The position numbers were made by a program, and so were the translations under genes. DNA of 64,000 bases from Vibrio albus (GTDB lineage Bacteria > Pseudomonadota > Gammaproteobacteria > Enterobacterales > Vibrionaceae): contig NZ_QFWT01000007.1 in the NCBI RefSeq assembly GCF_003144035.1, forward strand, positions 62,001 through 126,000, read 5' to 3'. The notes under the pieces were generated by a model. It was given only the letters and a program-made list of their open reading frames with translations. It was not told the origin of the DNA and made no database searches. Below are positions 32,363 to 42,865 of this stretch, in pieces. Numbering within the stretch: position 1 is the stretch's first letter; each line of letters begins with the position of its first letter.

Positions 32363-33652
32363 ATGACCGAACTTCCCGACAACATCCTTCACCTGCCGCA
32401 ATACCAAGTACTGGGCTGCAAATCAACCGACGACGAAATGCACTTCCAGGTGGACGTGCCCGATCCCATCGCCTGCGAGGAATGCGGCGTGCAGGGTGAG
32501 TTCGTACGGTTCGGCAAGCGTGACGTTCCCTATCGTGATCTGCCCATCCACGGCAAACGGGTCACTCTCTGGGTGGTCCGCCGCCGATACACCTGCCGGG
32601 CCTGCAAGACAACATTCAGGCCCCAGCTACCGGAGATGGTGGACGGATTCCGTATGACACTGCGGCTGCATGAGTACGTGGAGAAGGAATCCTTCAACCA
32701 CCCCTACACCTTTGTGGCGGCACAGACCGGCCTGGACGAGAAGACGGTGCGCGACATCTTCAACGCCCGCGCCGAGTTCCTGGGGCGCTGGCACCGCTTC
32801 GAGACGCCCCGCATCCTGGGCATTGACGAGCTATACCTGAACAAGCGCTACCGCTGCATTCTGACCAACATTGAGGAGCGAACCCTGCTCGACCTGCTGG
32901 CCACCCGCCGCCAGGACGTGGTGACCAACTACCTGATGAAGCTGAAAGACCGGCAGAAGGTCGAGATCGTCAGCATGGACATGTGGAACCCCTACCGGGC
33001 AGCGGTCAAGGCTGTGCTGCCCCAGGCCCGTATCGTGGTCGATAAGTTCCATGTGGTGCGCATGGCCAACGATGCCCTAGAGAGAGTGCGCAAGGGCCTC
33101 AGAAAGGAGCTGAAACCGTCCCAGAGCCGGACTCTCAAGGGAGACCGGAAAATCCTGCTGAAACGCGCTCACGAAGTCTCAGACCGGGAGCGCCTCATCA
33201 TGGAGACCTGGACAGGCGCGTTCCCGCAACTGCTGGCCGCCTACGAGCACAAGGAGCGCTTCTACGGCATCTGGGACGCCACCACACGGCTCCAGGCAGA
33301 AGCCGCCCTGGACGAGTGGATAGCCACCATCCCGAAGGGCCAAAAGGAAGTCTGGAGCGATCTGGTCAGGGCAGTGGGAAACTGGCGCGAAGAGACCATG
33401 ACCTACTTCGAGACGGACATGCCCGTCACCAACGCTTACACGGAGTCCATCAACCGACTGGCCAAGGACAAGAACCGTGAAGGGCGCGGTTACTCCTTCG
33501 AGGTGATGCGGGCACGAATGCTCTACACCACGAAGCACAAGAAGAAGGCACCGACTGCGAAGGTCTCTCCTTTCTACAAGAAAACCATCGGTTACGGACT
33601 GCCGGACTTCGCAGAGGAACTCAACTACGGAGTCGATCTATCAACCATCTGA
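32363..33652 (+). CDS. tnpA: ISL3-family transposase of the ISPpu12-like element
   Basis: The 429-residue protein has an N-terminal Cys4 zinc finger (CEECG and CRACK pairs), an HTH region and the DDE transposase core (LGIDELYLNKR, VDKFHVVRMAND, NAYTESINRLAKD). It is full length and apparently intact, unlike the ISL3 transposase at 25260. It is 22 bp downstream of lspA. Confidence 0.92.
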   Translation: MTELPDNILHLPQYQVLGCKSTDDEMHFQVDVPDPIACEECGVQGEFVRFGKRDVPYRDLPIHGKRVTLWVVRRRYTCRACKTTFRPQLPEMVDGFRMTLRLHEYVEKESFNHPYTFVAAQTGLDEKTVRDIFNARAEFLGRWHRFETPRILGIDELYLNKRYRCILTNIEERTLLDLLATRRQDVVTNYLMKLKDRQKVEIVSMDMWNPYRAAVKAVLPQARIVVDKFHVVRMANDALERVRKGLRKELKPSQSRTLKGDRKILLKRAHEVSDRERLIMETWTGAFPQLLAAYEHKERFYGIWDATTRLQAEAALDEWIATIPKGQKEVWSDLVRAVGNWREETMTYFETDMPVTNAYTESINRLAKDKNREGRGYSFEVMRARMLYTTKHKKKAPTAKVSPFYKKTIGYGLPDFAEELNYGVDLSTI

Positions 33653-33731
33653 GGGTGGTATCAGATTGATGGGGTGAAGGTGACCCATCAACCATTAAAT
33701 CCGTATACCCATTTTTTTTAGAATCAGGATC

Positions 33732-34775
33732 ATGCTACGAACCATGAAAATTACACTGACTCCTCAACAGAAACTGCAACTCGAACAAATGCACGATATT
33801 GAACGTGATAGTCGAGTTTGCGACCGTATTAAGGCTGTTTTGCTGGCTTCTGAAGGCTGGAGTCAGACCATGATTTCACAAGCTCTTCGGATTCATGAAT
33901 CCACCGTTGCACGTCACCTTAGCGACTACGTTCTTTCTGAAAAACTTAAGCCTGAAAATGGCGGAAGTCAAAGCAAGCTTTCTGCAACTCAAACCATGCA
34001 CCTAATCGAGCATTTGACTGAGAGAACCTATCCTCATACTCATCAAATTGTCGCCTACGTTAAAGAGACTTTTGGACTTGATTACACTGTCTCTGGTATG
34101 AACAAATGGCTTCACCATAACGGTTTTAGCTACAAGCAACCGAAAGGCGTTCCACATAAGTTTGATGAAGCAAAACAACAAGCTTTCATAGATGCTTACG
34201 AAGCGCTAAAGGCAAGTTGTGACGAGGATGAATCGATAGTCTTTATCGATGCTGTTCACCCAACCCTATCAACAAAAATATCTCATGGCTGGATACGAAC
34301 TGGTCAAGATAAAGTGATTGAAACAACGGGAAATCGCAGTCGATTGAACATTCTTGGCGCACTGAACCTGTCAGATATCGGAGCTACTATTATTGATGAT
34401 TATGAGAGCATTAACAGTGAAACGATAGTTCGCTTTTTCTGTAAGTTAAGAGAGAGTTATCCGTTAGCTCATAAGCTTCATATCATTTTAGATGGTGCGG
34501 GATATCACCGTAGTGACTTGGTCAGAGATGCGGCATTTGTCCTTAATATCGAGCTGCATTATCTTCCACCTTACAGCCCAAACCTCAATCCAATAGAGCG
34601 GCTTTGGAAAGTAATGAATGAGAAGTCGAGGAACAACGTTTACTTCAAAAGTAAACGGGACTTCAAGGCAGCAATAGACCAATTTTTTACTGTGACTCTT
34701 CCAGAGATCGCAGGCTCTTTGGCATCTCGAATTAATGATAATTTTCAGGTTCTCAAGCCTGCATCTTCAAGTTGA
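33732..34775 (+). CDS. tnpA: IS630-family transposase, 347 residues
   Basis: The N-terminal helix-turn-helix region (about 1-60) is followed by a DDE domain with Asp near 173 (FIDAVHPT), Asp near 253 (ILDGAGYH) and Glu near 289 (NPIERLWK). The gene is intact. The ISPpu12-like insertion lies 20 bp upstream and may have separated it from its own promoter. Confidence 0.9.
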   Translation: MLRTMKITLTPQQKLQLEQMHDIERDSRVCDRIKAVLLASEGWSQTMISQALRIHESTVARHLSDYVLSEKLKPENGGSQSKLSATQTMHLIEHLTERTYPHTHQIVAYVKETFGLDYTVSGMNKWLHHNGFSYKQPKGVPHKFDEAKQQAFIDAYEALKASCDEDESIVFIDAVHPTLSTKISHGWIRTGQDKVIETTGNRSRLNILGALNLSDIGATIIDDYESINSETIVRFFCKLRESYPLAHKLHIILDGAGYHRSDLVRDAAFVLNIELHYLPPYSPNLNPIERLWKVMNEKSRNNVYFKSKRDFKAAIDQFFTVTLPEIAGSLASRINDNFQVLKPASSS

Positions 34776-34856
34776 TTCGGTATACACTATCTTCTCGTAA
34801 GCTCACCTTATGTCGGTATTCTTAGCTTAACGCGACTTCTGGATCCGGCTCTTTGG

Positions 34857-35306
34857 TCATTTTTCACGCAGATAACCACGAATCATTTCAATAGACCAGA
34901 ACCATACAATATGACCAAAGATCTCTGAAATGTACTCGCTTGCAGGAAGGTGAGACCAAGTCGGAGTCAGCCCTAGCCACACAAAAACCGTACCATGCGT
35001 ACAAACAGTGACGATCAAACCCGCCATTACACCTTGCCACATTTTTACTTTTGGAAAAATTTCATCGATCACACAGTAGCCGATGGCAAAAGTCAGAGAA
35101 AAAATGATATGAGTAACCATTACTGGGTTGATGATATGTTCAGCAAAAGTATAGACCGTTTGTGTTGGATCAATACCAAGATAATCTCTTAAGAAAATAT
35201 AAGGAGGGTTAAATTCAGCACGACCATCGCTAATGGTTCTCGGTGGTAATGGGACTTCTGCCCCCCACTTAACAAAGGGGTCTGAAGCCCAATGGAACGA
35301 AAACAT
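34857..35306 (-). CDS. yagU: YagU-family inner-membrane protein, 5' end replaced by a Tn3-type terminal repeat
   Basis: Residues from about 11 onward ([13 protein letters not shown] to the end) match the C-terminal two-thirds of E. coli YagU (DUF1440), with three membrane helices. The first ten residues, [10 protein letters not shown], are encoded by the terminal repeat at 35277-35314. The native N-terminus with its first helix is gone. It is therefore a truncated gene with a fortuitous new start. It marks the host or plasmid DNA into which the Tn3-like unit inserted. Confidence 0.8.
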   Translation of the reverse strand: MFSFHWASDPFVKWGAEVPLPPRTISDGRAEFNPPYIFLRDYLGIDPTQTVYTFAEHIINPVMVTHIIFSLTFAIGYCVIDEIFPKVKMWQGVMAGLIVTVCTHGTVFVWLGLTPTWSHLPASEYISEIFGHIVWFWSIEMIRGYLREK

Positions 35307-35314
35307 ACGCTAAG
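35277..35314 (+). repeat. Tn3-type 38-bp terminal inverted repeat, left
   Basis: It begins GGGGTCTGAAGCCCAATGGA and ends TAAG at 35314. Tn3's own repeat, also 38 bp, begins GGGGTCTGACG and ends TTAAG, with a shared TGGAACGAAAAC core. The outer side is to the left. A related end lies at 59643-59677, facing inward from the right. Confidence 0.85.
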
Positions 35315-35318
35315 CTTC

Positions 35319-35633
35319 TTACCCCGCTGAACGCTCACTTGCCAACTTTTTAGCAACCCGTATTACTGTACGACCTGAAACATTGGTAAGTTTGGTGGTA
35401 TCACTGATACTCAGCTTGTTGACTACTCGTAGCTGATAGATTTTTTCGTGTAGTTCTGAATCGGCTTGCCGCCCTCTGTGTTTCCCTTCCTCTTTGGCTT
35501 TCTTTATTCCTTCAGCCTGACGGCGGCGGCGATCTTGGTAATCTTTTCTCGCGATAGCAGCTAGCATATCCATCATCATGCTATTTATAGATTTGATCAT
35601 GGGGTTTTGCGCCCATTTCAGCGAAAAGTCCAA
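35319..35633 (-). pseudogene. Serine resolvase remnant (C-terminal half)
   Basis: About 95 codons match the C-terminal part of the resolvase at 59003 (MMMDMLAAIARKDYQDRRRR through the HTH SISDTTKLTNVSGRTVIRV). The catalytic N-terminal domain is absent, so it cannot recombine DNA. It lies directly inside the left Tn3-type repeat, as the full gene does at the right end. Confidence 0.85.
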
Positions 35634-35637
35634 TGTG

Positions 35638-35672
35638 AGCCCTCAGCCTTTTATTTATAAGGGCTGAGGGCT
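35638..35672. terminator. Bidirectional hairpin terminator
   Basis: AGCCCTCAGCC (35638-35648) pairs perfectly with GGCTGAGGGCT (35662-35672), and the loop is AT-rich. It is close to the break point of the resolvase remnant. Confidence 0.6.
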
Positions 35673-36595
35673 ACGGCATATTTTCTTTCTTAGCCCTATA
35701 AAATACGAACATATGACAAAATCGCTTGGTGTTCACAAGATTTCTGAACCATTTTTAAGAAGGTTTTGGACATTTTCGAGTTACGGTAACGGGCTGATTT
35801 CTACCCTTCGGATAACTTCTGGCATCCTAAAACGTCAAAGACCACCGTTGTCGGCGATGGTCGGCGTGACAGGAAATGGACAATTCCTTGCACCAGAGAA
35901 CTGTGTTACCAGATTTACTTTATTCAGGATTCTCGACAAAGTATGCAGAATCCTGAACACCCATAATGGGGTTGTCCCATACAGCCTTAATCTAATAACC
36001 CTTATAAAAACCGTACTTTCTTCTAATGTGTAACTGTTATGGGGCTGTGCAAGGCCTCTTCGCCAGAATACTGGGTATAGCTCGAAGTTTTCACGGTCGA
36101 TGAAAGTTGATAATACAGATAGCTAAGATAGAATCGGTCTGTATAAAAATGGAGCATTTTTTCTTACCTAGAACTAGGCAATTCGCTTTGTCGCTGACGA
36201 TTCTGTTAGAAGAATATAATAAAAAGCCATTGCCAAAAAGGACTTACAATAGAGGCCAAACGTTGTTCTCAATCTAGAATTATTTGGTCTAGCGCCGTAA
36301 CTATCAGGTATTATCATTACCTGAACAAACCAGTAAAAAAAATCGGTTACTCGAAAGAGAAGTCAACCTGTTGCAGTCTATCCTCAAATAAAGGCTTAAC
36401 GCGATTTTTTACATTCATAATTAGGGTAAACTAATCATAGAAATACAAACAATAATGGAATAAAAACGTAGTGAGAAGTTGGCAACCTCTGAGAAAACAA
36501 AGGAATGAGGCAGTGATAGCTGGAATAGAATGGCTTTCGGGGAAGGTTATCACCCATCATGAGCCTATAAGTGTTAGCAAAAGAGGCGTGATGAT
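35673..36595. other. Gene-free stretch of about 920 bp
   Basis: No convincing gene is seen. The part around 35790-35835 (ctacccttcggataacttctgg) is similar to 47988-48025 downstream of yqhA, so a decayed repeat is present. The remainder is AT-rich and holds stray fragments only. Confidence 0.5.
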
Positions 36596-38904
36596 ATGAC
36601 AAATCTTCATACCAGACAGCACCATATCGATATGTTCCCTTGGAATGACAGTTTCAACACAGGTATAGACGAAATTGACCAGCAGCACAAACAGTTGGTT
36701 TTCCTGCTTAATCAAGTTGCAAACCATATTATTTTTCAGCAGGAAGAGCCTCCTTTACGCAGCATTATTGATGAACTGGTTGATTACGCGGCCTACCATT
36801 TCCAGAGTGAAGAAAACCATTGGCTAGCGATATTGCCTGATGTCCATGAAACTGTCAGTCATAGAGATAGCCATAGTCGCTTTATTGAACGCATACAAGA
36901 GTTCAAATTGAAGTCAGACATTATACCAATAGAGCAGTGGCTGGAAGAGCTACTGTCTTTTTTAGCCAGTTTGCTGGCGGCTCATATTCTGGAAAGTGAT
37001 AAGCACATGGCTTTGCTTGTAAATGCCGTCGAGTCTGGCATGTCTGTTGAGGAAGCTCGCCAGTGGACTGACGAGCAAATGCGGGACTCAACAAAAGCCA
37101 TTATAAACATCATTATTGCTTCGTATAAAAACTTAAGTGCCAGCGCATTACGCCTGATGCGTGAACTTAAACACGGGAACCTCACCCAGACGAAACTCTC
37201 AAACAGCGAGCTTCGGTTACAACAGGCGATGGAATATGCCCAGATTGGCTACTGGTCACTCGGCTACAACAGTGAAGTGGCGGATTGGTCTCCCGAGATA
37301 TTTAACCTGTTTGGCCTGCCAGAAGGCTCTGTCCCCAGCCCGGATTCGCTCTGTAGCATCATGCATAAGGATTACCATATCCCTTTCCTTAACTCTATGC
37401 AGGAGTGTTTCCAGACCGGAAAAGAGCATTATGTTGAATATCCTATAATCCGGCCAAGCGATGGGAAAGAGCGCTGGATAGAGTGCCGTGGTAGAGTAAC
37501 CTATCATGACGATGGAACACCCGACAGGATAGCGGGCTTTGTTCAGGATATAACTCAGCGTAAGGACAGCGAAAAGCAAATCACAGAGTTCGCACATTAT
37601 GATTCATTAACGGGGCTACCAAACCGACGGCGACTATTTGACAGGCTGCACCAGACTATTGCGGCTTGCAAATGCCGCAACCAGAACAATGCGTTATTAT
37701 TTTTAGATATTGATAATTTTAAAAAGATAAATGACCAGCATGGGCATGAGTATGGAGACGCGCTTCTTAAGAACGTCGCCTTACGCATCAGACAGTGTAT
37801 TCGCGATGGTGATACGTTAGCCCGTTTGTCGGGTGATGAATTCGTTGTCATTCTTCCCGGTCTGGATGCCAACTCTATGGATGCAGCCACTCAGGCTGAA
37901 GTTGTGGCGACAAAATTGTCGGACGTACTTGCTGAAACCTACCAGCTACAAAATATCCAGTATAAAAGTGGTGTAAGCATTGGTATTGCGCTCTTTTCTG
38001 ATAGCAAGCAAACCGAATCAGAACTTTTAAAACAGGCCGATATGGCTATGTATAAGGCAAAACAATCGGGAAAAAACGCGGTTTGTTTCTTTGACCCACA
38101 AATGCAGAATGAAGTCATGGAGCACGCCCAGTTGGAGGATGACCTGCAAAAAGCGATTCAAGGGCAGGAATTTGTTCTCCACTATCAACCTCAGGTTAAC
38201 CAGAAAAACCACGTGCGTGGGGCAGAAACATTGGTTCGCTGGCAACACACTGACAAAGGCTTGGTTGGGCCTGATAGGTTTATTTCTCTTGCAGAAAAAA
38301 CCGGGCTCATCGTTCCCCTTGGTAACTGGGTACTCAAGTCAGCCTGTAAACAGTTGAGTTTATGGCAGGAGAGAGCAGAAACCCAACACCTGACACTTTC
38401 CGTCAATGTAAGTGCCAGACAGTTTCATGATCCGCAGTTCATACCTCTGGTTTGTCAGTTACTCGAAAAGTATCACCTGCCAAGAGGCAAGCTACGTTTA
38501 GAGCTCACAGAAACGATGATGGTCGATGATATGGATAAAACGATTTCATCCATGAACGTCCTCAGAAAAAAGGTGTGCACTTTGCTCTGGATGACTTTGG
38601 TACCGGATACTTATCACTTCGATATCTCAAAAGACTCCCCCTAAGCCAGCTAAAGATTGACCGCTCGTTTGTGGTTGATTTAGAGTCAGATGTCAATGAC
38701 CAGTCTATCGTCAAAACGATTATATCAATGTCGGAGGCCCTAGGATTATACGCAATAGCGGAAGGCGTTGAGACTGAAAAACAGAGAGCGTTTCTGGAAA
38801 ACGAAGGATGTAGAGTCTATCAGGGGTTCCTTTACAGCAAGCCCATACCGATTGAAGATTTTGAAGTATTTATAGACAAATATAACAGCCATGCTGTTCA
38901 ATAA
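36596..38904 (+). pseudogene. Hemerythrin-PAS-GGDEF-EAL protein, frameshifted in the EAL domain
   Basis: The order is a bacteriohemerythrin-like domain (about 10-150; DQQHKQL, HFQSEENH), PAS (about 205-320), GGDEF with the active-site variant SGDEF (about 411), and EAL (from about 500; GAETLVRW, where EAL reads ETL). The frame breaks at six A (38566-38571) where seven would be in frame; DDFGTGYLSL and KIDRSF follow in the other frame up to 38904. An intact form would sense oxygen or redox state and make or break cyclic di-GMP. As read, the EAL domain is cut off. Confidence 0.82.
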
Positions 38905-38938
38905 TAACTAACAAACAATAAAGAAGTTGAGAAGTATT

Positions 38939-40483
38939 ATGTCAGATGAAAGAGTTCGGTTTTCAGACAGTGATAGTCTGATATCTACCACGACCGCAGA
39001 CAGTCACATTACATATTGTAACGAGGATTTTTGCCGCATTGCCGGATACGAAGAAGAGGAGTTACTCGGTAAGCCCCATAATGTCATTAGGCACAGTGAT
39101 ATGCCAAAACCCGCATTTGGTCAGCTCTGGGAGTATATTCAATCGGGTAAAAGCTGGATGGGGCTGGTAAAAAACAAATGTAAAGGCACTGGTCATTACT
39201 GGGTATCCGCCTTTGTTACCCCTATTATGGATAAAGACGGTAAAGTCTATGAATACCAGTCTGTCCGGACTCAACCAACCGATGAACAAATATCCAGAGC
39301 CTATTCACTTTATGCAAAACTTCGAAATGGCACCGTTTCCATAAGGCGTATTAAGTGGGTAAGCCTAAACTTTTGGCTGCTTATTACCCAATTAACAGCG
39401 CTTATGTTACTTGCCTTCGGTGTGTTGCCGCTATCAGCGGCACTGTGGATACTAATTCCACTTTGCACCATCCAAGCTGCCACATCATTCAGGCTCAAGC
39501 AGCGCCTTGCTTCTGTCAATAAACTTGCTAAATCACACTATGACAACCCACTCATGGAGCAGCCTTACACCGGGTATTGTGATGATATCTCCCGGATTGA
39601 ACTGGCAATGATGATGAAACGGGCCGAGCTTCGGGCGGCTACCGCAAGGGCCAATGAAACGTCGGAGAGCCTGCTTCAGGCCGCAACTGAAGAAGTAGCG
39701 AACAGTCAGGCCATCGACAGAGAGCTGGGTGAGCAAGATACGGCTACTGATGCTATGGCCGTTTCCGCAGAAGAGATGCTGGCCTCCATTGATGAAGTTG
39801 CTAATCAGGCTAAGCAAAGCTCTGAGTTTGCCCAAAATGCTCAAATAAAAGCTGAGGAAGGAAGCCTGACGATTGATGAGGCTGTCGAAACGGTCCATGT
39901 GCTTAGCCAGCAGCTTGATAACTCTAAAACGGCACTTGAGCAGCTCTACGCAGATGTTGATGGTATTGAAACCATTCTGGAAATGATACAAGGCATTGCC
40001 GAGCAAACTAACCTGCTGGCACTCAATGCTGCAATAGAAGCCGCCAGAGCGGGAGAGCACGGTCGCGGATTTGCTGTTGTGGCTGATGAAGTTCGCGCTC
40101 TATCAGGAAAAACCAGCACCTCTGTCGATGATATTCGCTCGAAAATAGAAGTGCTTCAGGCAACCGTAAACAAGACAGGTAGCTTGATGGAAGAAGGTAT
40201 AACCGCATCAGAGCTAAGCGTCACCAAGTCCCAGAAAAGTAAAGAGGCTTTTGAGGCGATTGTGAATGATTTGGGAGCCATTGGCGAACAAAGCACCAGT
40301 ACCTCACAAGCCATTACTGAGCAGGTTCAGGTGACTCAGGGCATGACTGAGCATGTGCATCGAATGAAAGAAGCCATTCGCTTAACTAAATCCCTATCAT
40401 CCACCTCCGTAGACCGCACAAACCTGTTGGTTGAACGCCTAGAAAGCCTGCAACGTCTGGTGAAACAGTTCAGTCAATCCTAA
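38939..40483 (+). CDS. PAS-domain methyl-accepting chemotaxis protein (Aer-like)
   Basis: The 514-residue protein has an N-terminal PAS domain (about 15-115; [23 protein letters not shown]), a hydrophobic hairpin (about 145-185) and a cytoplasmic signalling domain with the conserved tip [19 protein letters not shown] (about 355-373). Aer-type receptors report redox or oxygen state to CheA. It starts 34 bp after the GGDEF-EAL gene, so both belong to one redox-signalling pair carried as cargo. Confidence 0.88.
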   Translation: MSDERVRFSDSDSLISTTTADSHITYCNEDFCRIAGYEEEELLGKPHNVIRHSDMPKPAFGQLWEYIQSGKSWMGLVKNKCKGTGHYWVSAFVTPIMDKDGKVYEYQSVRTQPTDEQISRAYSLYAKLRNGTVSIRRIKWVSLNFWLLITQLTALMLLAFGVLPLSAALWILIPLCTIQAATSFRLKQRLASVNKLAKSHYDNPLMEQPYTGYCDDISRIELAMMMKRAELRAATARANETSESLLQAATEEVANSQAIDRELGEQDTATDAMAVSAEEMLASIDEVANQAKQSSEFAQNAQIKAEEGSLTIDEAVETVHVLSQQLDNSKTALEQLYADVDGIETILEMIQGIAEQTNLLALNAAIEAARAGEHGRGFAVVADEVRALSGKTSTSVDDIRSKIEVLQATVNKTGSLMEEGITASELSVTKSQKSKEAFEAIVNDLGAIGEQSTSTSQAITEQVQVTQGMTEHVHRMKEAIRLTKSLSSTSVDRTNLLVERLESLQRLVKQFSQS

Positions 40484-40620
40484 AGGAAAAAGGATAATAT
40501 TGATTAGCCCTTCTCATTTGAGATAGGTCAATAAAAACATAAGCAAAATTATTGCTTGTCGCTAAGCAGAATATTCATGCAAGTTAGGGAGTATGAATGA
40601 ATTGTGTAAACCTGAGAGTT

Positions 40621-40729
40621 TTTGGGAGTTTTCTATCACGGTCTCTCTGCTGCTAACCATGAGCAAAAGTATGGTGTTTTCAGTGGCGCGATTTGCTACT
40701 GAGTAATTGCGTTAACAAGAAAAGGGGCA
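40621..40729 (+). repeat. GGGGCA-type border repeat, copy A
   Basis: About 100 bp, containing ccatgagcaaaagtatgg, a cagtggcgcg/gctactg stem and gagtaattgcgttaac, end in GGGGCA at 40724-40729. Related copies are 48902-49008 (same strand) and 59689-59797 (reverse). The rest of the 505-bp gap 40484-40989 shows no gene. Confidence 0.7.
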
Positions 40730-40989
40730 TTTTCGTGCCAGCTAAGAGCAAGCTGACACGTTGATGGACAATTATCAGTTAGAGTTAGGGATCTAAACTA
40801 CAAGCATCGCATAAGCTGAGTTTGGGCAAAAAAAGTTCGAAAGTGTCTACTGATTATGTGTCTATTCTGACAATATTATTGATAAAGGTGGGAAAATGCA
40901 GAATATGTTCGCCAAATAAACGAAGCAAATACAGAAAACCCCATAAATGCAGTAATATGACTCCGTCACATTGGCAGCAAGGAGTTCAT

Positions 40990-42219
40990 GTGAGTCAAGA
41001 AGATGAAAAATACCCAGCCAGCGCGATATCTTCGTGGAGCGGGTTCGTTTATCAAGGAAAAGTTGCACTATATCATTCGCTTAAGCTTATTCATGATGGT
41101 GATTTGGACTTCGAGCTTCAGCTTGATAGTAGTGACGACTTCGCTATTTATAAAGATGGAAAGCTACAAACCGCCCATCAAGTAAAAGCGAAGATTAGTA
41201 AATATCGTAGTGGCTACTCCAAGGCTCTGGAGCAATCCACGTTGATCGAACACGACAAAATAAAAGGGACGCCCCGTTACTTTCACGTATCCGTACAGCT
41301 AGATAATACCGATGATCACAAAGGGACTAGCGAAGAAATAGTGAAATTCTACCGCTATGGAGACAACTTTCATTGTGGACTGGGTGAAATTGAGGGACTG
41401 ACCAAAGCACTGATAAAAAATATATGTGAGAAACAGTCCATCACGGTCAGTGATAATCTCATAAATTTTAACTATTGCTTACTCTCAGAAAAAATAAGTA
41501 CCAAGGCAATACACAATCACAAACTAAATCAAGAGGACGGCTTTTCAGAAAACAAAGCTGCTTACGAAGGCCGTATCGAGGCAAAAGATATCCTAGAGGA
41601 ATTGCTGACCGAAAACCCCTATCAGAATCGCGACTACTATACCGTTGAGTTGAAGGCCAGGCTTCAAACCTACCTAGAAGAACGGCTAGATCAGGCGCTA
41701 CCAACAATGAGTGACGCCACTTATGAGAGAGCTAGGCGTTTGTGCGAGCACATACGCGAAACGCCCATCAACGAGTTAAAAACGCTATGCCAGATGATGA
41801 AGCCATCCGAGCGGTTTCAAGACGTTCAGACGAACGACATCAGGCGATACACCAAGCTCATCCAAGCTATTTCGGTGGAGCCCATATTCAACCATCTCCC
41901 GCACTACCTCGACAGCGAAAATCGGTTCTACGTGCCTACCGCTCTTGACGTGGATGAAAGCGAGGAGTGTGAGTCTGACATGATCAGAGAAATGAAAAAC
42001 AACGGGGATCTGCTGAGACTACTTTTTGAGTACAATCATCTAATCGCCAGCAAAGCGGAAGCCTCATTCACCTTTAATACAAAATTCACAAACTCAGATG
42101 ATTTCGATAACAAGCCAGCTACTGAAAAGCTGGAAAGCAACATCATCAAATCGCTATGCATTAGCGTAATGACAAAAGAGGACGCAGAGGGTCAACTGAA
42201 TGATAAAACAACTCATTGA
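40990..42219 (+). CDS. ABC-three-component system effector with restriction-nuclease-like N-terminus
   Basis: GTG 40990 was chosen because it follows gcaaggagttcat and starts at the conserved SAISSWSGFVYQGKVALY block; the product is 409 residues. Asp50 and Gln64-Val-Lys66 (HQVKAK) fit a PD-(D/E)xK-like nuclease core as in Cap4/DUF4297 effectors. The C-terminal part is helical. It overlaps the next gene by 20 bp. In ABC-3C systems the ATPase and middle component are thought to control such an effector during phage attack. Confidence 0.72.
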   Translation: MSQEDEKYPASAISSWSGFVYQGKVALYHSLKLIHDGDLDFELQLDSSDDFAIYKDGKLQTAHQVKAKISKYRSGYSKALEQSTLIEHDKIKGTPRYFHVSVQLDNTDDHKGTSEEIVKFYRYGDNFHCGLGEIEGLTKALIKNICEKQSITVSDNLINFNYCLLSEKISTKAIHNHKLNQEDGFSENKAAYEGRIEAKDILEELLTENPYQNRDYYTVELKARLQTYLEERLDQALPTMSDATYERARRLCEHIRETPINELKTLCQMMKPSERFQDVQTNDIRRYTKLIQAISVEPIFNHLPHYLDSENRFYVPTALDVDESEECESDMIREMKNNGDLLRLLFEYNHLIASKAEASFTFNTKFTNSDDFDNKPATEKLESNIIKSLCISVMTKEDAEGQLNDKTTH

Positions 42220-42865
42220 TGAAGCACTTGTTGCCCATGGCTTTGTGAGTAAGCGAGAACTGGACACAACAAGCTTTTATGTTCGCGAGTCTGGGTCTGC
42301 TATTAGATTCGCAGTCGTACATACTTTAGACGGTCTTCCTGACCCAGCCGAGCTAAATAACCGAATCAATCACCTTGCTCCTGATGAATTTCTTAGAAAC
42401 CCAAGTTTCAAGAAGAATTGCGATCTGATTTGCATTTATCGCCTTGACGTTCTGGCCGAGTTCAAGGATCACGAAGAAGAAATCTTCGCAATCGAGGAAG
42501 ACCCGCATTTTTATAAAAAATACGTTCTCTACTACAGCATAGCGGAAGAAAGCGCTCTCACCAATTTCACTTACAGAAAACTGGAGACTTTGATTGCTGA
42601 TAAAAAAGAGTTTCTTAGTTACAAAGAAAAACCTCTTGTAGCCACACAATACAGCTTCGCGGCGAAGACCTTTATCAAACTTCCTTTCTTAGAGTTACCT
42701 AGCCATCAAGGAAACCTCGTGTCCTTGAGGTTACAAGCAGCTGAGGCCGTTGCAGAAGCCGGTCTGAACGATATGTATTCGACTATCCAGACAGTCACAG
42801 GCAAAAATGCCGACGACATTATCAAGGAAATGATTAACAATGAACTGGCAAATATCCAAGATTGA
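42200..42865 (+). CDS. ABC-three-component system middle component
   Basis: The 221-residue protein sits between the nuclease-like effector and the SMC-like ATPase, overlapping both (20 and 26 bp). Sequence features such as DPHFYKKYVLYYS and LPFLELPSHQGN fit the MC1-type middle component by my memory of that family. It is likely a bridge between the ATPase and the effector. It has no catalytic motif. Confidence 0.65.
   Translation: MIKQLIDEALVAHGFVSKRELDTTSFYVRESGSAIRFAVVHTLDGLPDPAELNNRINHLAPDEFLRNPSFKKNCDLICIYRLDVLAEFKDHEEEIFAIEEDPHFYKKYVLYYSIAEESALTNFTYRKLETLIADKKEFLSYKEKPLVATQYSFAAKTFIKLPFLELPSHQGNLVSLRLQAAEAVAEAGLNDMYSTIQTVTGKNADDIIKEMINNELANIQD

Larger units (their letters stand above)
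30339..33710 (+). mobile_element. ISPpu12-like ISL3 element, 3372 bp
   Basis: Terminal repeats start GGGTAAGCGGATTAAATGGT at 30339 and, reversed, GGGTATACGGATTTAATGGT at 33710. ATTTTTTT flanks both sides (30331-30338 and 33711-33718) as an 8-bp target duplication. The gene content (merR-type regulator, cation transporter, lspA, ISL3 transposase) and the length match ISPpu12 of Pseudomonas as I remember it. GC content is clearly higher than in the flanks, indicating recent transfer. Confidence 0.9.
30306..34782 (+). mobile_element. IS630-family element split by a nested ISPpu12-like element
   Basis: The left end TACCCGTGATCATTGAAGAT (from 30306) and the reversed right end TACCGAATCAACTTGAAGAT (from 34782) form imperfect inverted repeats. 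Both are flanked by TA, the usual IS630 target (30304-30305 and 34783-34784). Without the nested element and one target copy its length is about 1.1 kb, normal for the family. Confidence 0.8.

Noticed and set aside
33179..33538. A 119-residue minus-strand frame
   Set aside because: It is the antisense shadow of the intact ISL3 transposase.
35713..36033. A 106-residue frame as a gene
   Set aside because: It lies over the decayed repeat, has no SD and no protein-like composition.
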